From: a virus
Length of the DNA: 64,000 bases
Virus record (IMG/VR): IMGVR_UViG_3300023174_003073
Coordinates: 62,001 to 126,000 of that record
Strand: one strand, 5' to 3'
The position numbers and the translations under genes were made by a program. The notes under the pieces are model-generated. The model had not been told where the DNA came from, did no database searches, and saw nothing but the letters and a program-made list of their open reading frames with translations. The stretch's first letter is position 1. Each line of letters opens with the position of its first letter. Below, piece after piece: positions 14,632 to 22,444 of this stretch.

Positions 14632-15637
14632 TTTGTTTTGCTCTTTCGTATAATTTAAAGCTGGCAAGATTCTTTGCCTTTGACTCGCACATTATATCAA
14701 AGTTATTACAGAATGTCAATGCCCAGTCGTTGACTGCCTCGTTCCAATAGTATTCACTATGGGCACGTAGTTTTTGTTTGTTATGTCCGGCAGCTATCAA
14801 CGCACCATGATCGGGTGCGATGTGTCTGTCATGGTCGATAAGTATATCTTCCCGAGATACGGAATAGTGCATAGTAGGACGCACGCCATTCCAACTATCA
14901 ATAACCTTTTTAACCATGTCGTTATCGTGTTCAATATATTCTCCAGTTTTAATCCAATGATGATGAATGTCCATAACAATTGGCAATAAGTCAGCCAATT
15001 CTAAACAGTCATCTAAACCCCAACTAATTTCTTCGTTTTCGATAGTAATACAATTACGTGCTTCTGGCGAGAGTTTGGTATAGGCTTTACGAATACCTTC
15101 AGGACCTTGTCGTCCACTGATATGTACATTGATTTTGAAATCTTGAAATGTTTTGCCATAGCCCATAAATCTTGCCATATCTGCATGATACTCAAACTCC
15201 CTAATACTGTTAGCTACTACTTCTTCCCTGTCACTTGCTAGAACAACGAATTGGTCTGGGTGAAAACTAAGACGAACATTATTCTGTCGTGCAGTCTCAC
15301 CTAAAGGCGCAAACTGTTCGCTTAGAAATTTCTGATTGTCATACGAATGCCAGAAGTCAAGAAATTCGGGGTGAGTATAAAAACTAAGCATATCGCTAGT
15401 TAGTCGTAACATACGCAAACTTGGGTCAAGTGTGCTAACTCGTTTGATGAGATTATGGGTATTAGTGATATTGCGTTTAGCAACCTCTAATATCTTATCT
15501 TCTGCAACACTCCGAGTTTGGCGCTTTGCCCATGCAAGTGTAGTACCACCTGTATTTAGCCCTTCGACACTTGCAATCTCACCCTTCTTGTTAATCTCGG
15601 CAAATTTGCAAGCAAAACCAATGCGTTTAATAGTCAT
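14618..15637 (-). CDS. uvsE: UV-damage endonuclease
   Basis: A 339-residue UvdE/UvsE TIM-barrel enzyme that nicks DNA 5' of UV photoproducts and some abasic sites. Metal-ligand segments are in order: LSFHPDQF (near residue 126), NVHISGRQGPEG, TIENEE, PIVMDIHHHW, MHYSVS, DHGAL and CESKAKN. The start at 15637 (MTIKRIGF) is used, not an upstream ATG at 15676, which would lie inside the promoter at 15667-15695. UvdE is uncommon in phages and would protect the genome outside the host. Confidence 0.93.
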   Translation of the reverse strand: MTIKRIGFACKFAEINKKGEIASVEGLNTGGTTLAWAKRQTRSVAEDKILEVAKRNITNTHNLIKRVSTLDPSLRMLRLTSDMLSFYTHPEFLDFWHSYDNQKFLSEQFAPLGETARQNNVRLSFHPDQFVVLASDREEVVANSIREFEYHADMARFMGYGKTFQDFKINVHISGRQGPEGIRKAYTKLSPEARNCITIENEEISWGLDDCLELADLLPIVMDIHHHWIKTGEYIEHDNDMVKKVIDSWNGVRPTMHYSVSREDILIDHDRHIAPDHGALIAAGHNKQKLRAHSEYYWNEAVNDWALTFCNNFDIMCESKAKNLASFKLYERAKQNGII

Positions 15638-15666
15638 ATATATTGTGTAAAGTGTATAAAGTCTTA

Positions 15667-15695
15667 AGTATATCACTACACATATTTAGTGTCAA
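15667..15695 (-). promoter_or_regulatory. Sigma70 promoter of the uvdE gene
   Basis: Minus strand TTGACA, 17 bp, TATACT. A five-base dyad (CACTA / TAGTG) lies in the spacer. It overlaps the 3' end of the galE gene. Confidence 0.9.
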
Positions 15696-16509
15696 CCGTC
15701 AATAATTCCTCTATTGTATAGAGTTTTTTCATGTATTTTGAAGGATTTGCTAAAACTGATACTTCTATATCACCTTTACGCCTAGGACCGTATAAAGTGA
15801 AGAATTTCACTTTATTTACGGTTTCAAAGATATGGGTCATTTCTTTGACACTATACCCGATACCATGACCCAAATTCTCTAAGTTGTTACTGGGTTCTTT
15901 AATAGCCAATTTAATTGCATGACAAATCTCATTCACGTGAACATAGTCACGAATACAAGTTCCGTCTAATGTGTTATAATCTGTACCAAAAATAGTGAAG
16001 TCACCTTTAACATGGGCTTGCATTAGATTATACATCAATCCATCAGGGTTGGTTGGGTTGAATCCATCACTACCGATAACGTTGTAGAATCTAAAGGTTG
16101 TAAATGGAACTTTGTTAACTTCACAAAATTCACGCACACAATCTTCTGTTGCCCGTTTACTGACACCGTAAGCACTTTCACACTTTTCGGCTGCACCTGT
16201 GCTAGCAAAGATAAAGTTCTTTGTCTTAATATTTTGTAGAATATTCAATGTACCAAACAGATTGGTCATGTAATAGTCTGTGGGTTCACGCTCACTTTCG
16301 CCTACATTAACTAATGCGGCTAAGTGAATGATGGCATCAAACTCTTCCTTGATTTTAAGTTGGCTTTTTATATCAAGTTTATATTGTTTCTTTACAATAA
16401 ATTGCGGGTCTACAATATCTAGCCCATAGACTTCGTATTCATCATTAAGCAATTTACTAAGATGACTACCAATATAGCCCGAGTTACCTGTGATTAAAAC
16501 TTTTTTCAT
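15676..16509 (-). CDS. UDP-glucose 4-epimerase-like SDR
   Basis: A 277-residue NAD-dependent short-chain epimerase. The Rossmann motif is GNSGYIGSH at residues 8-16. The catalytic tyrosine and lysine are in YGVSK, preceded by a serine in the FASTGAA segment. Slightly shorter than GalE (about 338), with a compact C-terminal substrate domain. The likely reaction is UDP-glucose/UDP-galactose interconversion, or a related sugar nucleotide. It overlaps the glycosyltransferase stop by ATGA, and the two probably make a surface or DNA-attached sugar. Confidence 0.85.
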   Translation of the reverse strand: MKKVLITGNSGYIGSHLSKLLNDEYEVYGLDIVDPQFIVKKQYKLDIKSQLKIKEEFDAIIHLAALVNVGESEREPTDYYMTNLFGTLNILQNIKTKNFIFASTGAAEKCESAYGVSKRATEDCVREFCEVNKVPFTTFRFYNVIGSDGFNPTNPDGLMYNLMQAHVKGDFTIFGTDYNTLDGTCIRDYVHVNEICHAIKLAIKEPSNNLENLGHGIGYSVKEMTHIFETVNKVKFFTLYGPRRKGDIEVSVLANPSKYMKKLYTIEELLTVDTKYV

Positions 16510-17870
16510 TCAAAACTAAACAGATTTGCACCTGTTTCTTCCTCTGTTGGTTCGTAACTAGGATCCTTAGTTAAGTAAGTTTCCGTGTCTGTGTAGATTG
16601 TACGATATTTGTGTTTATTAGTCAATACACTACGTGCATCATCAATACAAATTGCTGGTTTTCTATTCAAGCCTTCTATATATTTGCTGTATTTAATTGT
16701 TGTATTCTCTAATATTTTAGCTGTGTTACTGTTAGATTGTTTTGGTTTGAATTCATTGAAACAACTATTCCATTTATGAAACACTCCTTCTTCTAAGTTT
16801 CTTACATCTTGTAATGCACTTTTGTCATACCAAGATTTAGCAGTTGGATATGCATGATACGCATCCTTAACATCTTCTGCCATTTCTTTTTTATTAGTTA
16901 CAAAGAAAAACTTACCTTTAAAGTTATTAGTCCAACGTTGATTTTCTAAACAGAATGTAGGTAATTGTGTAATCTGTTCATAGAATGCCATACCATAGCT
17001 CTCAACTGTACTTGGATTAAATGCAACTCTAGCACTAGTTATAAAGTCAACTTTCTCTTGACCAATAATACCTACACGAATTTCATAGGGAACACCGATA
17101 GTTTTTAATCGTTCTTCAAACTTCTTAGCGCCGTTTGTACTAGTCATTACCTTAGCAGGCAGTTTAGTTTGTTCAATTAGTTCTAAGAATAATTCAGGAT
17201 TCTTACCTTCTTCCCAACGCCCAACAAACAATATACCTTCACGTGGTTTATGATGTTCTTCTAATAACGCCTGTTCTGTAATTGGAATAGGAAGATGATA
17301 CGCGGTACCATTGACATTCATTAGATTAAAAAGACTTTGTGTACCAACGAAAACATTGTCTGTTTCTAATTGTTGACGCATCAATACATTAGTATTGTGT
17401 AGAAATGGATTCTTTGTATCCTTAAAAAGTTGACTTTCTAAATGTGTGTACGCAATGATTTGGATACAGTCTTCTAAACCCATCGTGCTTGCTACTTGTA
17501 CCGTCTCGTATGTGTTACAAACGAATGCATCATATAAGTTATGTTCAAGTGCTTCAATAATGGCATTACGAAAGTTAGCCATACGCTCGTAACAAAACGT
17601 ATCACCATACATAAAGATATTACTATGTGTTGTGTATGATAGAGGATTATTAGGAGTAATGACTGTAGGTGGTTGAAACTTACCTAGACCTAGCTCGTTG
17701 ATAAAGTCTTGATTCTCTGGATTTAATTTTTTGTCAGTAATAATATCAACTTTGATATTATGTTGATCCATTAGTTCAATAAAACTCTTTGCAAATTGTC
17801 CTATGCCACCGTGGGGTATAAGTGTTTGATAACTAACTAAAAAGCCAATTCGTTTATCATATGTCCGCAT
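16506..17870 (-). CDS. GT-B glycosyltransferase (family 1/4 type)
   Basis: A 454-residue protein. The N-terminal donor-fold motif GGIGQFAKSF, the central FVGRWEEGKNPELFLELI and the later ESYGMAFYEQI are those of retaining GT-B transferases. The donor is probably a nucleotide sugar supplied by the neighbouring epimerase. GAGG six bases before the ATG at 17870 is preferred to the ATG at 17882. The target could be LPS, a phage protein or modified DNA. Confidence 0.85.
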   Translation of the reverse strand: MRTYDKRIGFLVSYQTLIPHGGIGQFAKSFIELMDQHNIKVDIITDKKLNPENQDFINELGLGKFQPPTVITPNNPLSYTTHSNIFMYGDTFCYERMANFRNAIIEALEHNLYDAFVCNTYETVQVASTMGLEDCIQIIAYTHLESQLFKDTKNPFLHNTNVLMRQQLETDNVFVGTQSLFNLMNVNGTAYHLPIPITEQALLEEHHKPREGILFVGRWEEGKNPELFLELIEQTKLPAKVMTSTNGAKKFEERLKTIGVPYEIRVGIIGQEKVDFITSARVAFNPSTVESYGMAFYEQITQLPTFCLENQRWTNNFKGKFFFVTNKKEMAEDVKDAYHAYPTAKSWYDKSALQDVRNLEEGVFHKWNSCFNEFKPKQSNSNTAKILENTTIKYSKYIEGLNRKPAICIDDARSVLTNKHKYRTIYTDTETYLTKDPSYEPTEEETGANLFSFE

Positions 17871-18045
17871 TCCATACCTCATCTATTTCGGGTACTGTAA
17901 CCCAATCTGTCATCTCAGTAGTCTTAAGAAAAGTACCATTACTATCTTTTCTACTATAGTCTATTATATCAAGTTTCTGTCTATATTGCAATACTTTTTC
18001 GGGCCCGTCCCACCCAGCTTGTATCAACCAACGTAGTTCAATCAT
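17857..18045 (-). CDS. Small conserved phage protein
   Basis: A 62-residue protein starting MIELRWLIQAGWDGPEKVLQYR, with an SDS-like linker and a WVTVPEI C-terminus. The V-L-Q-Y-R ... D-W-V-x-V-P pattern is common in phage proteins of this size, with no known activity. Start and stop overlap the neighbouring genes. Confidence 0.65.
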   Translation of the reverse strand: MIELRWLIQAGWDGPEKVLQYRQKLDIIDYSRKDSNGTFLKTTEMTDWVTVPEIDEVWNADI

Positions 18046-18323
18046 CTTTGTAGTTCCCAAATAATATGTTCATGTTTATCATGCCATCCATATTCAGTTG
18101 TAGTAACATTATCATAAAACCCATATATTGCTGTTCCCTTATATGCATTCTTTAACCAAATAATTTTTTTAGTAAGCATACAACGGTGTGGCAACCATGC
18201 AAAATCTTTTGTCCATGTTGCTGTTTTGTGAAACATCCAATCAGCTTCAGTTGATGATTTAGGTTTATATCCTAACTTCATTCTATAGTCATTGTAATTA
18301 TTACCGAACACTACGTACCCCAT
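18042..18323 (-). CDS. Small Trp-rich phage protein
   Basis: A 93-residue protein rich in Trp and Tyr (WMFHKTATWTKDFAWLP, WLKNAYKG). The W-x-K-x-F-A-W-L-P core is seen in other phage proteins. It overlaps the queE stop by 13 bases, so it is expressed with queE. Function unknown. Confidence 0.65.
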   Translation of the reverse strand: MGYVVFGNNYNDYRMKLGYKPKSSTEADWMFHKTATWTKDFAWLPHRCMLTKKIIWLKNAYKGTAIYGFYDNVTTTEYGWHDKHEHIIWELQR

Positions 18324-19153
18324 TCGTTCTTAAAAAGAGGTACTTGAAGTCTGTCACTATAACGCCAACCTTTTTGCATTGCCAATTCTGCTACGTTTCT
18401 GTTGTTAAGATTATAAAGTTCAGGAACACCACCGCAAGGCATAAGATACACAGGACCTTTAAAGCCTTTCTTACGATATTCATTTACTGCTTGCTCCGCT
18501 TCTTCTGCATCTTCTTTTGTTGCTATTACAAATTTCAAGTAAGTATAACCTACATTGTAGTATTGTGTAATAACATCGGGCTTGATAGCATCTTCCCAAC
18601 TCTCACCGCTGATACTTAGTTTAGGACTTACGCTGAATGTAAGACAATGCAAGAAACGATGCTTCTTCCAATCAGCTAAGAAGTTAACTAACTCTGATTC
18701 TAACAATTGTGTACCATTAGTTTCAAAAGTCAGTTCTTGTAATCCACGCATATTATCATGTGATAACAATTCGGGATAACTACGTTGCCAACCTAGTAGC
18801 GGCTCACCACCCGTGATAACCAAATGCTCATCTTTCCAACGCTTCGCAGGAAGTAAATCGGTAATAGTATCAACAATAGTATTGGTGTCGAGAACAGGAC
18901 TAAGATGTTTGAAGCGTGGATCCCAACTCGCATAGCTATCGCATCCAGTAGATACAAGTGGTAATAGTTTATAAGATTTAAACTTCTCTCCGTCAACTGC
19001 AAAACGTTCAACACTTTTATCTCCTTTAGGCATTCCAAAGCCATCACATTTAAAATTACAACCGAATGTGCGTAAGAACACGGATGGCACACCTAAGTAA
19101 CGACCTTCGCCTTGAATACTATAAAATAATTCTGATATTTTTAATTTACTCAT
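18311..19153 (-). CDS. queE: 7-carboxy-7-deazaguanine synthase (radical SAM)
   Basis: A 280-residue QueE that converts 6-carboxy-tetrahydropterin to 7-carboxy-7-deazaguanine. The N-terminal FYSIQGEG is the family signature and TGGEP (114-118) is the SAM-binding motif. The iron-sulphur cysteines are C32 and C36 (GCNFKC), with the third likely C71 in STGCDSY. Normal QueE has CX(14)CX(2)C or CX(3)CX(2)C, so this displaced third cysteine is unusual. It works downstream of QueD (19356-19919). Confidence 0.9.
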   Translation of the reverse strand: MSKLKISELFYSIQGEGRYLGVPSVFLRTFGCNFKCDGFGMPKGDKSVERFAVDGEKFKSYKLLPLVSTGCDSYASWDPRFKHLSPVLDTNTIVDTITDLLPAKRWKDEHLVITGGEPLLGWQRSYPELLSHDNMRGLQELTFETNGTQLLESELVNFLADWKKHRFLHCLTFSVSPKLSISGESWEDAIKPDVITQYYNVGYTYLKFVIATKEDAEEAEQAVNEYRKKGFKGPVYLMPCGGVPELYNLNNRNVAELAMQKGWRYSDRLQVPLFKNEWGT

Positions 19154-19347
19154 TCTTTAACTTTCTGTGGATAATAATATGTACAATCACTACGGCGTAT
19201 GTCCCAACTGCTACCTAGACCGCCTAGATGATGTAACGTCCATCTAGCACGGTCATGTGCTTCTGGTACAGCCATTGGCCAGGGAGTATTGTTGCGGCAC
19301 TGAATGTACTGCTTGAGATAAACATAACTTTGTTCACGTGCCCACAT
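19150..19347 (-). CDS. Small protein between queE and queD
   Basis: A 65-residue protein starting MWAREQSYVYLKQYIQ, with Arg/His/Trp-rich middle and two cysteines. ATGA overlap with queE places it in the deazaguanine operon. No known domain; a role in the pathway is only by position. Confidence 0.6.
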   Translation of the reverse strand: MWAREQSYVYLKQYIQCRNNTPWPMAVPEAHDRARWTLHHLGGLGSSWDIRRSDCTYYYPQKVKE

Positions 19348-19355
19348 TATAGACC

Positions 19356-19919
19356 TTATGCAAATAAATCTTCATTCCATTCACGATGACCTTCACGGAA
19401 TGCCATGTTTGCTTGTGTCTCACGTACTTCAACACGATAGCACCATAGACGTTCTGCTTCACCGTTACCCCACATATCTGGAATATACACTCCATTGACA
19501 TATTTGTAAAGCATATCGGCTAAACTCTCACAACCAATTCTTGGGAGAATAGTTAACTTAGCTAATTTCTTTTCTTGCAACATTTTGAATGTTTCAAGTT
19601 CTGGGTCATCTTGTGCTACCAATAGTGTATGGTCAAATTGATCCTCAAGAATCTTCTTTAACTCTTTTAGTCCACCATAGTCAGCCGCCCAGTTACGAAC
19701 ATCTAAATCGTCAGTACCAAAATAAAATTTCATACTGAAACTATAACCATGAATCATATTGCAATGACTGTCTGCACGCCATTGACGATATGCACACGGG
19801 AATGCATCGTGATATTCCTTAGTACTTGTGAATTTATATTGTCTTGCTGAATTCCAACGATGTGTTGTAAAGTTTTCTTCTAAGTGACGAATTAAGTCAC
19901 CGGTTGATGAGTTTGCCAT
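19356..19919 (-). CDS. queD: 6-carboxy-tetrahydropterin synthase
   Basis: A 187-residue T-fold enzyme of the QueD/PTPS family, converting dihydroneopterin triphosphate to 6-carboxy-tetrahydropterin. C53 precedes H57 in CNMIHGYS, followed by FDHTLL near 95-100 and CESLADMLYKY near 130-140. The canonical second zinc His of the H-G-H motif is a tyrosine (HGY). The ATG follows AGGAG, and the promoter at 19937-19965 is 40 bases upstream. Confidence 0.85.
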   Translation of the reverse strand: MANSSTGDLIRHLEENFTTHRWNSARQYKFTSTKEYHDAFPCAYRQWRADSHCNMIHGYSFSMKFYFGTDDLDVRNWAADYGGLKELKKILEDQFDHTLLVAQDDPELETFKMLQEKKLAKLTILPRIGCESLADMLYKYVNGVYIPDMWGNGEAERLWCYRVEVRETQANMAFREGHREWNEDLFA

Positions 19920-19936
19920 TATTTTCTCCTATGTTA

Positions 19937-19965
19937 ATTATAGCATAGGCAGCAGAATTTGTAAA
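19937..19965 (-). promoter_or_regulatory. Sigma70 promoter of queD-queE with -10 dyad
   Basis: Minus strand TTTACA, 17 bp, TATAAT. A perfect six-base dyad (CCTATG / CATAGG, positions 19928-19933 and 19944-19949) is centred on the -10 box and reaches the Shine-Dalgarno. Confidence 0.85.
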
Positions 19966-19993
19966 GCGGGATGATGTCCAGAGACCGCTATCT

Positions 19994-20458
19994 TTATTTA
20001 CCTTTTTTCTGTTCCGCTTCCATAATTCTTTTTCGCAAGCTACTGCTACTAAAACTATGGTCACGCCCGTTATAGATAATCTTAATATTTCTTCTTTCAC
20101 AGATTTCTTTACCACTGAAATCTTTGTCTGCATATTCAATACCTAGTATACGCACATCAATAGGTAGTGTTAATAGAATGTCAGATAAATCCTTCTCTGT
20201 ATTATAGATAACAATCTCGTCAACGGTGCGTACTGCACTTAAACTGATTTGTCGTTCTACAATACTTTGAATTGGTTCATTCTTTTCTGGTCTATCCCAT
20301 TGAGCATTGTTTTGCAATCCAGCAATCAAATAATCACAGTGATTTTTAGCCTCACTGAGCATTGCAATATGACCTGCATGTAATAAGTCAAATTGACTAA
20401 AGGTAATACCAATAATCAATCCACGTTCTTTAAGTTCTTTAATCTTATTGAATATCAT
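19994..20458 (-). CDS. Cytidylyltransferase-like nucleotidyltransferase
   Basis: A 154-residue protein of the HIGH nucleotidyltransferase superfamily. FDLLHAGHIAML gives HAGH at 27-30, and SSSSLRKR near residue 137 gives the second ribose/phosphate-binding motif. Size and motifs fit TagD/RfaE-type transferases that load CMP or AMP onto glycerol- or sugar-phosphate. It probably supplies activated sugar or alcohol for the glycosyltransferases, but the substrate is unknown. Confidence 0.85.
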   Translation of the reverse strand: MIFNKIKELKERGLIIGITFSQFDLLHAGHIAMLSEAKNHCDYLIAGLQNNAQWDRPEKNEPIQSIVERQISLSAVRTVDEIVIYNTEKDLSDILLTLPIDVRILGIEYADKDFSGKEICERRNIKIIYNGRDHSFSSSSLRKRIMEAEQKKGK

Positions 20459-20691
20459 TCTTCAACTCCGAAATGTTTTTTAATAGCAGTAGCATAAAGA
20501 TTACTTGAATGCTCTCCTGCTGATTTTATTTCGTAAGTTTTCCCTTCGTTGATGCAGGCTCGCACACATTCCTGAACAGTCAAATGAAATAATCGTTCAA
20601 TGGCTTCTTGTGTGTAAGTATCTAACTCTTCCCAACAACCATCTGCTATCAACCCCGATTGATATATCAAGTCATCTAATGCTTTGTTCAT
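20455..20691 (-). CDS. Conserved phage protein ending in HFGVEE
   Basis: A 78-residue protein with IKKHFGVEE at the C-terminus and a central C-V-R-A-C-I-N helix. The same ending occurs in the 86-residue protein at 2896-3156. It is coupled by ATGA to folE and to the nucleotidyltransferase. Unknown function. Confidence 0.7.
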   Translation of the reverse strand: MNKALDDLIYQSGLIADGCWEELDTYTQEAIERLFHLTVQECVRACINEGKTYEIKSAGEHSSNLYATAIKKHFGVEE

Positions 20692-21362
20692 TTCTGTCTC
20701 GCAATTTGATAGAACTCTGCACGTGCCGCTGGGTCAGTTTTGAAACCACCGCCTAAGCGTGTAGTCACTGTTGAACTACCAGTATCTTCTACACCACGAC
20801 TCTTAACACAATAGTGTTGTGCATCAATCATAACTGCAACATCTTCTGTGTCCAGAATAAATTGTAGTGTGTGAAAGATTTGTTCAGTTAATCGTTCTTG
20901 GATTTGTGGTCGCTTACTAAAGTATTCTACAATGCGATTAATTTTGCTTAAGCCAAGTACTCTGTCTTTGGGAACATATGCTACAGTAGCAAGCCCATCA
21001 ATAACAACAAAGTGATGTTCACAATTGCTTTGTACATTAACATTTCGTTCACATACCATTTCATTGTATTTCATTTTGTTGTCAACAGTAGTACATTTAG
21101 GGAATGCTTCGTAATCAAGTCCCCAAAAGATTTCATTGACATACATTCGGGCGACACGCTTTGGAGTATCACATAAGCTATCATCGTCTAGGTCTAATCC
21201 TAATACCTGCATGATATGTGCAAAGTCTTTTTCAATAAGGTCAATCTTATTCTTGCGGTCTAGTGCTGTTTGAAATGTTGGCGTTTCAACACCCATTTTG
21301 ACTAAGTGTTCGTGTACTTTTAATCCTAATTCAGGATCAGTTTTTGTCTTATTATAACTCAT
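20688..21362 (-). CDS. folE: GTP cyclohydrolase I
   Basis: A 224-residue FolE-I, the first enzyme of the 7-deazaguanine branch, converting GTP to dihydroneopterin triphosphate. Zinc ligands are C114 and H117 in CEHHFV, and C185 in QHYCVKSRG; SKINRIVEYFSKRPQIQERL matches the family core. GGAGGG six to eight bases upstream gives the start at 21362. The upstream region has a late-promoter box and a nine-base inverted repeat. Confidence 0.95.
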   Translation of the reverse strand: MSYNKTKTDPELGLKVHEHLVKMGVETPTFQTALDRKNKIDLIEKDFAHIMQVLGLDLDDDSLCDTPKRVARMYVNEIFWGLDYEAFPKCTTVDNKMKYNEMVCERNVNVQSNCEHHFVVIDGLATVAYVPKDRVLGLSKINRIVEYFSKRPQIQERLTEQIFHTLQFILDTEDVAVMIDAQHYCVKSRGVEDTGSSTVTTRLGGGFKTDPAARAEFYQIARQK

Positions 21363-21397
21363 AGATAACCCTCCGTTGTGAGTGTTTTATTTTGACG

Positions 21398-21421
21398 TTG
21401 TGCAACCTTTGTGTTGCACAA
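21398..21421. repeat. Perfect 9 bp inverted repeat upstream of folE
   Basis: TTGTGCAAC / GTTGCACAA with a six-base loop and no T tract. It starts two bases downstream of a GATAAATA box and would lie at the 5' end of the transcript, so it may be an operator or an mRNA hairpin. Confidence 0.8.
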
Positions 21422-21422
21422 G

Positions 21423-21430
21423 TATTTATC
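21423..21430 (-). promoter_or_regulatory. T4-type late promoter box (folE)
   Basis: Minus strand GATAAATA followed by CT. It fits the set of late boxes in this window. Confidence 0.5.
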
Positions 21431-21435
21431 ACAGA

Positions 21436-21624
21436 TTAAGCCTTAGCTTCTTTTCTTGCGGCTTTTTCAGCAGTAATTTCGTTACGGCGTGCTTTAATAG
21501 CTTTAGCCATTTCTGCTAGTGCTTTGCGGGCACGTGTGCCTGCTGATGCATTACCTTTTTCGAATTTTTCGTTCTCCATTAAGTAGTCATCAAAGTGTGT
21601 TTTAATATCGTTATGTGCGTTCAT
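21436..21624 (-). CDS. Histone H1-like basic protein
   Basis: A 62-residue Ala/Lys/Arg-rich helical protein (ASAGTRARKALAEMAKAIKARR) resembling Hc1/histone H1-like proteins common in bacteria and phages. It probably binds and compacts DNA. AAAGGA lies before the ATG. The direct DNA-binding claim is inference from composition. Confidence 0.65.
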   Translation of the reverse strand: MNAHNDIKTHFDDYLMENEKFEKGNASAGTRARKALAEMAKAIKARRNEITAEKAARKEAKA

Positions 21625-21644
21625 TTTATTTCCTTTATGTTAAA

Positions 21645-21833
21645 TTATTCGTGTATATCCTGTACACTCTCTACGGCATTTTCATACCCACGCTCGTAGT
21701 CCTCAGCGTCTGCCTCTGCATTTTCTACATTAGCATATGGGTTAAAAAATTCTTCATTTGCTAATCCTGATGCATAACCCTGCATATAGGGTGCTTCTGC
21801 ATATAGTTCTATTTTTACTTTTTTCTTAGCCAT
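21645..21833 (-). CDS. Small acidic protein, unknown function
   Basis: A 62-residue protein starting MAKKKVKIELYAEAPYMQGY, with EEFFNPYANVEN and DYERGYENA. The G-Y-A-x-G-L ... E-E-F-F-N-P-Y pattern is seen in small phage proteins. It overlaps the upstream gene's last base. Confidence 0.6.
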   Translation of the reverse strand: MAKKKVKIELYAEAPYMQGYASGLANEEFFNPYANVENAEADAEDYERGYENAVESVQDIHE

Positions 21834-22435
21834 TATTCTTCTTCCTTTTTAGGTCCTTCGTATGGTCTATCAAAAGGCCATTTAGCAGTTTCTACTGTGT
21901 TAGCTACCGGATCACCGAACGGCCAAGCTGCTGTGGAATTTAGCGGCCATGTACCTATAGGATGTGGTGTTTTAGATTCTACTGGTTCTTTATCTGCCAT
22001 AGTTTCTTTAATTTTTTCACCATTAACTTCTTCGCCAGTATCTTCATTAACAAGTAACAACGGACCATGAAACCAGAATTCAGTGTCATCGTTAGTCCAA
22101 CCTAATTCTTCTACGCCCTCGTAGTAATTTTCGTCCCAGGCTTCGTTGAATGCTTCTAAATCTTCTTCAGTACAATTTCTGCCTGCTTCGGTGTCAGCCC
22201 AGCAACCATCCATCATTTCTTCCATTTCCCAGCATACATCATCATCAATGTAGCCAAGTTCATAGCCATCTTCATTTACTAATTCTTCATCAGTTAATGG
22301 ACGTTCATCACATTCAACATAGAATGTTCCCCAACGAAAACCTTCTTCACGGATAATTACTTTATCACCGTTAGTCCAAATTTGTCGTTCAATCGCACTT
22401 TTCTTGTAGTAGTTTGATAATTTCCAAGTTGCCAT
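21833..22435 (-). CDS. Acidic protein with WPF repeats
   Basis: A 200-residue, highly acidic protein. The conserved core has GYELGYIDDDVCWEMEEM and FNEAWDENYYEGVEELGW, a recurrent phage family. The C-terminal 40 residues repeat W-P: GTWPL, AAWPF, AKWPF. A WPFP also occurs in the membrane protein at the left edge. The tail may be a docking motif; no enzyme motif is visible. Confidence 0.7.
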   Translation of the reverse strand: MATWKLSNYYKKSAIERQIWTNGDKVIIREEGFRWGTFYVECDERPLTDEELVNEDGYELGYIDDDVCWEMEEMMDGCWADTEAGRNCTEEDLEAFNEAWDENYYEGVEELGWTNDDTEFWFHGPLLLVNEDTGEEVNGEKIKETMADKEPVESKTPHPIGTWPLNSTAAWPFGDPVANTVETAKWPFDRPYEGPKKEEE

Positions 22436-22444
22436 GTTTACTCC

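Noticed and set aside
15638-15676. Upstream start of the uvdE gene at 15676
   Set aside because: The sigma70 promoter at 15667-15695 lies over it, so transcript would begin downstream.
19897-20139. Alternative frame over the nucleotidyltransferase
   Set aside because: The 19994-20458 frame has clear HAGH and SSSSLRKR motifs; the other frame has none.
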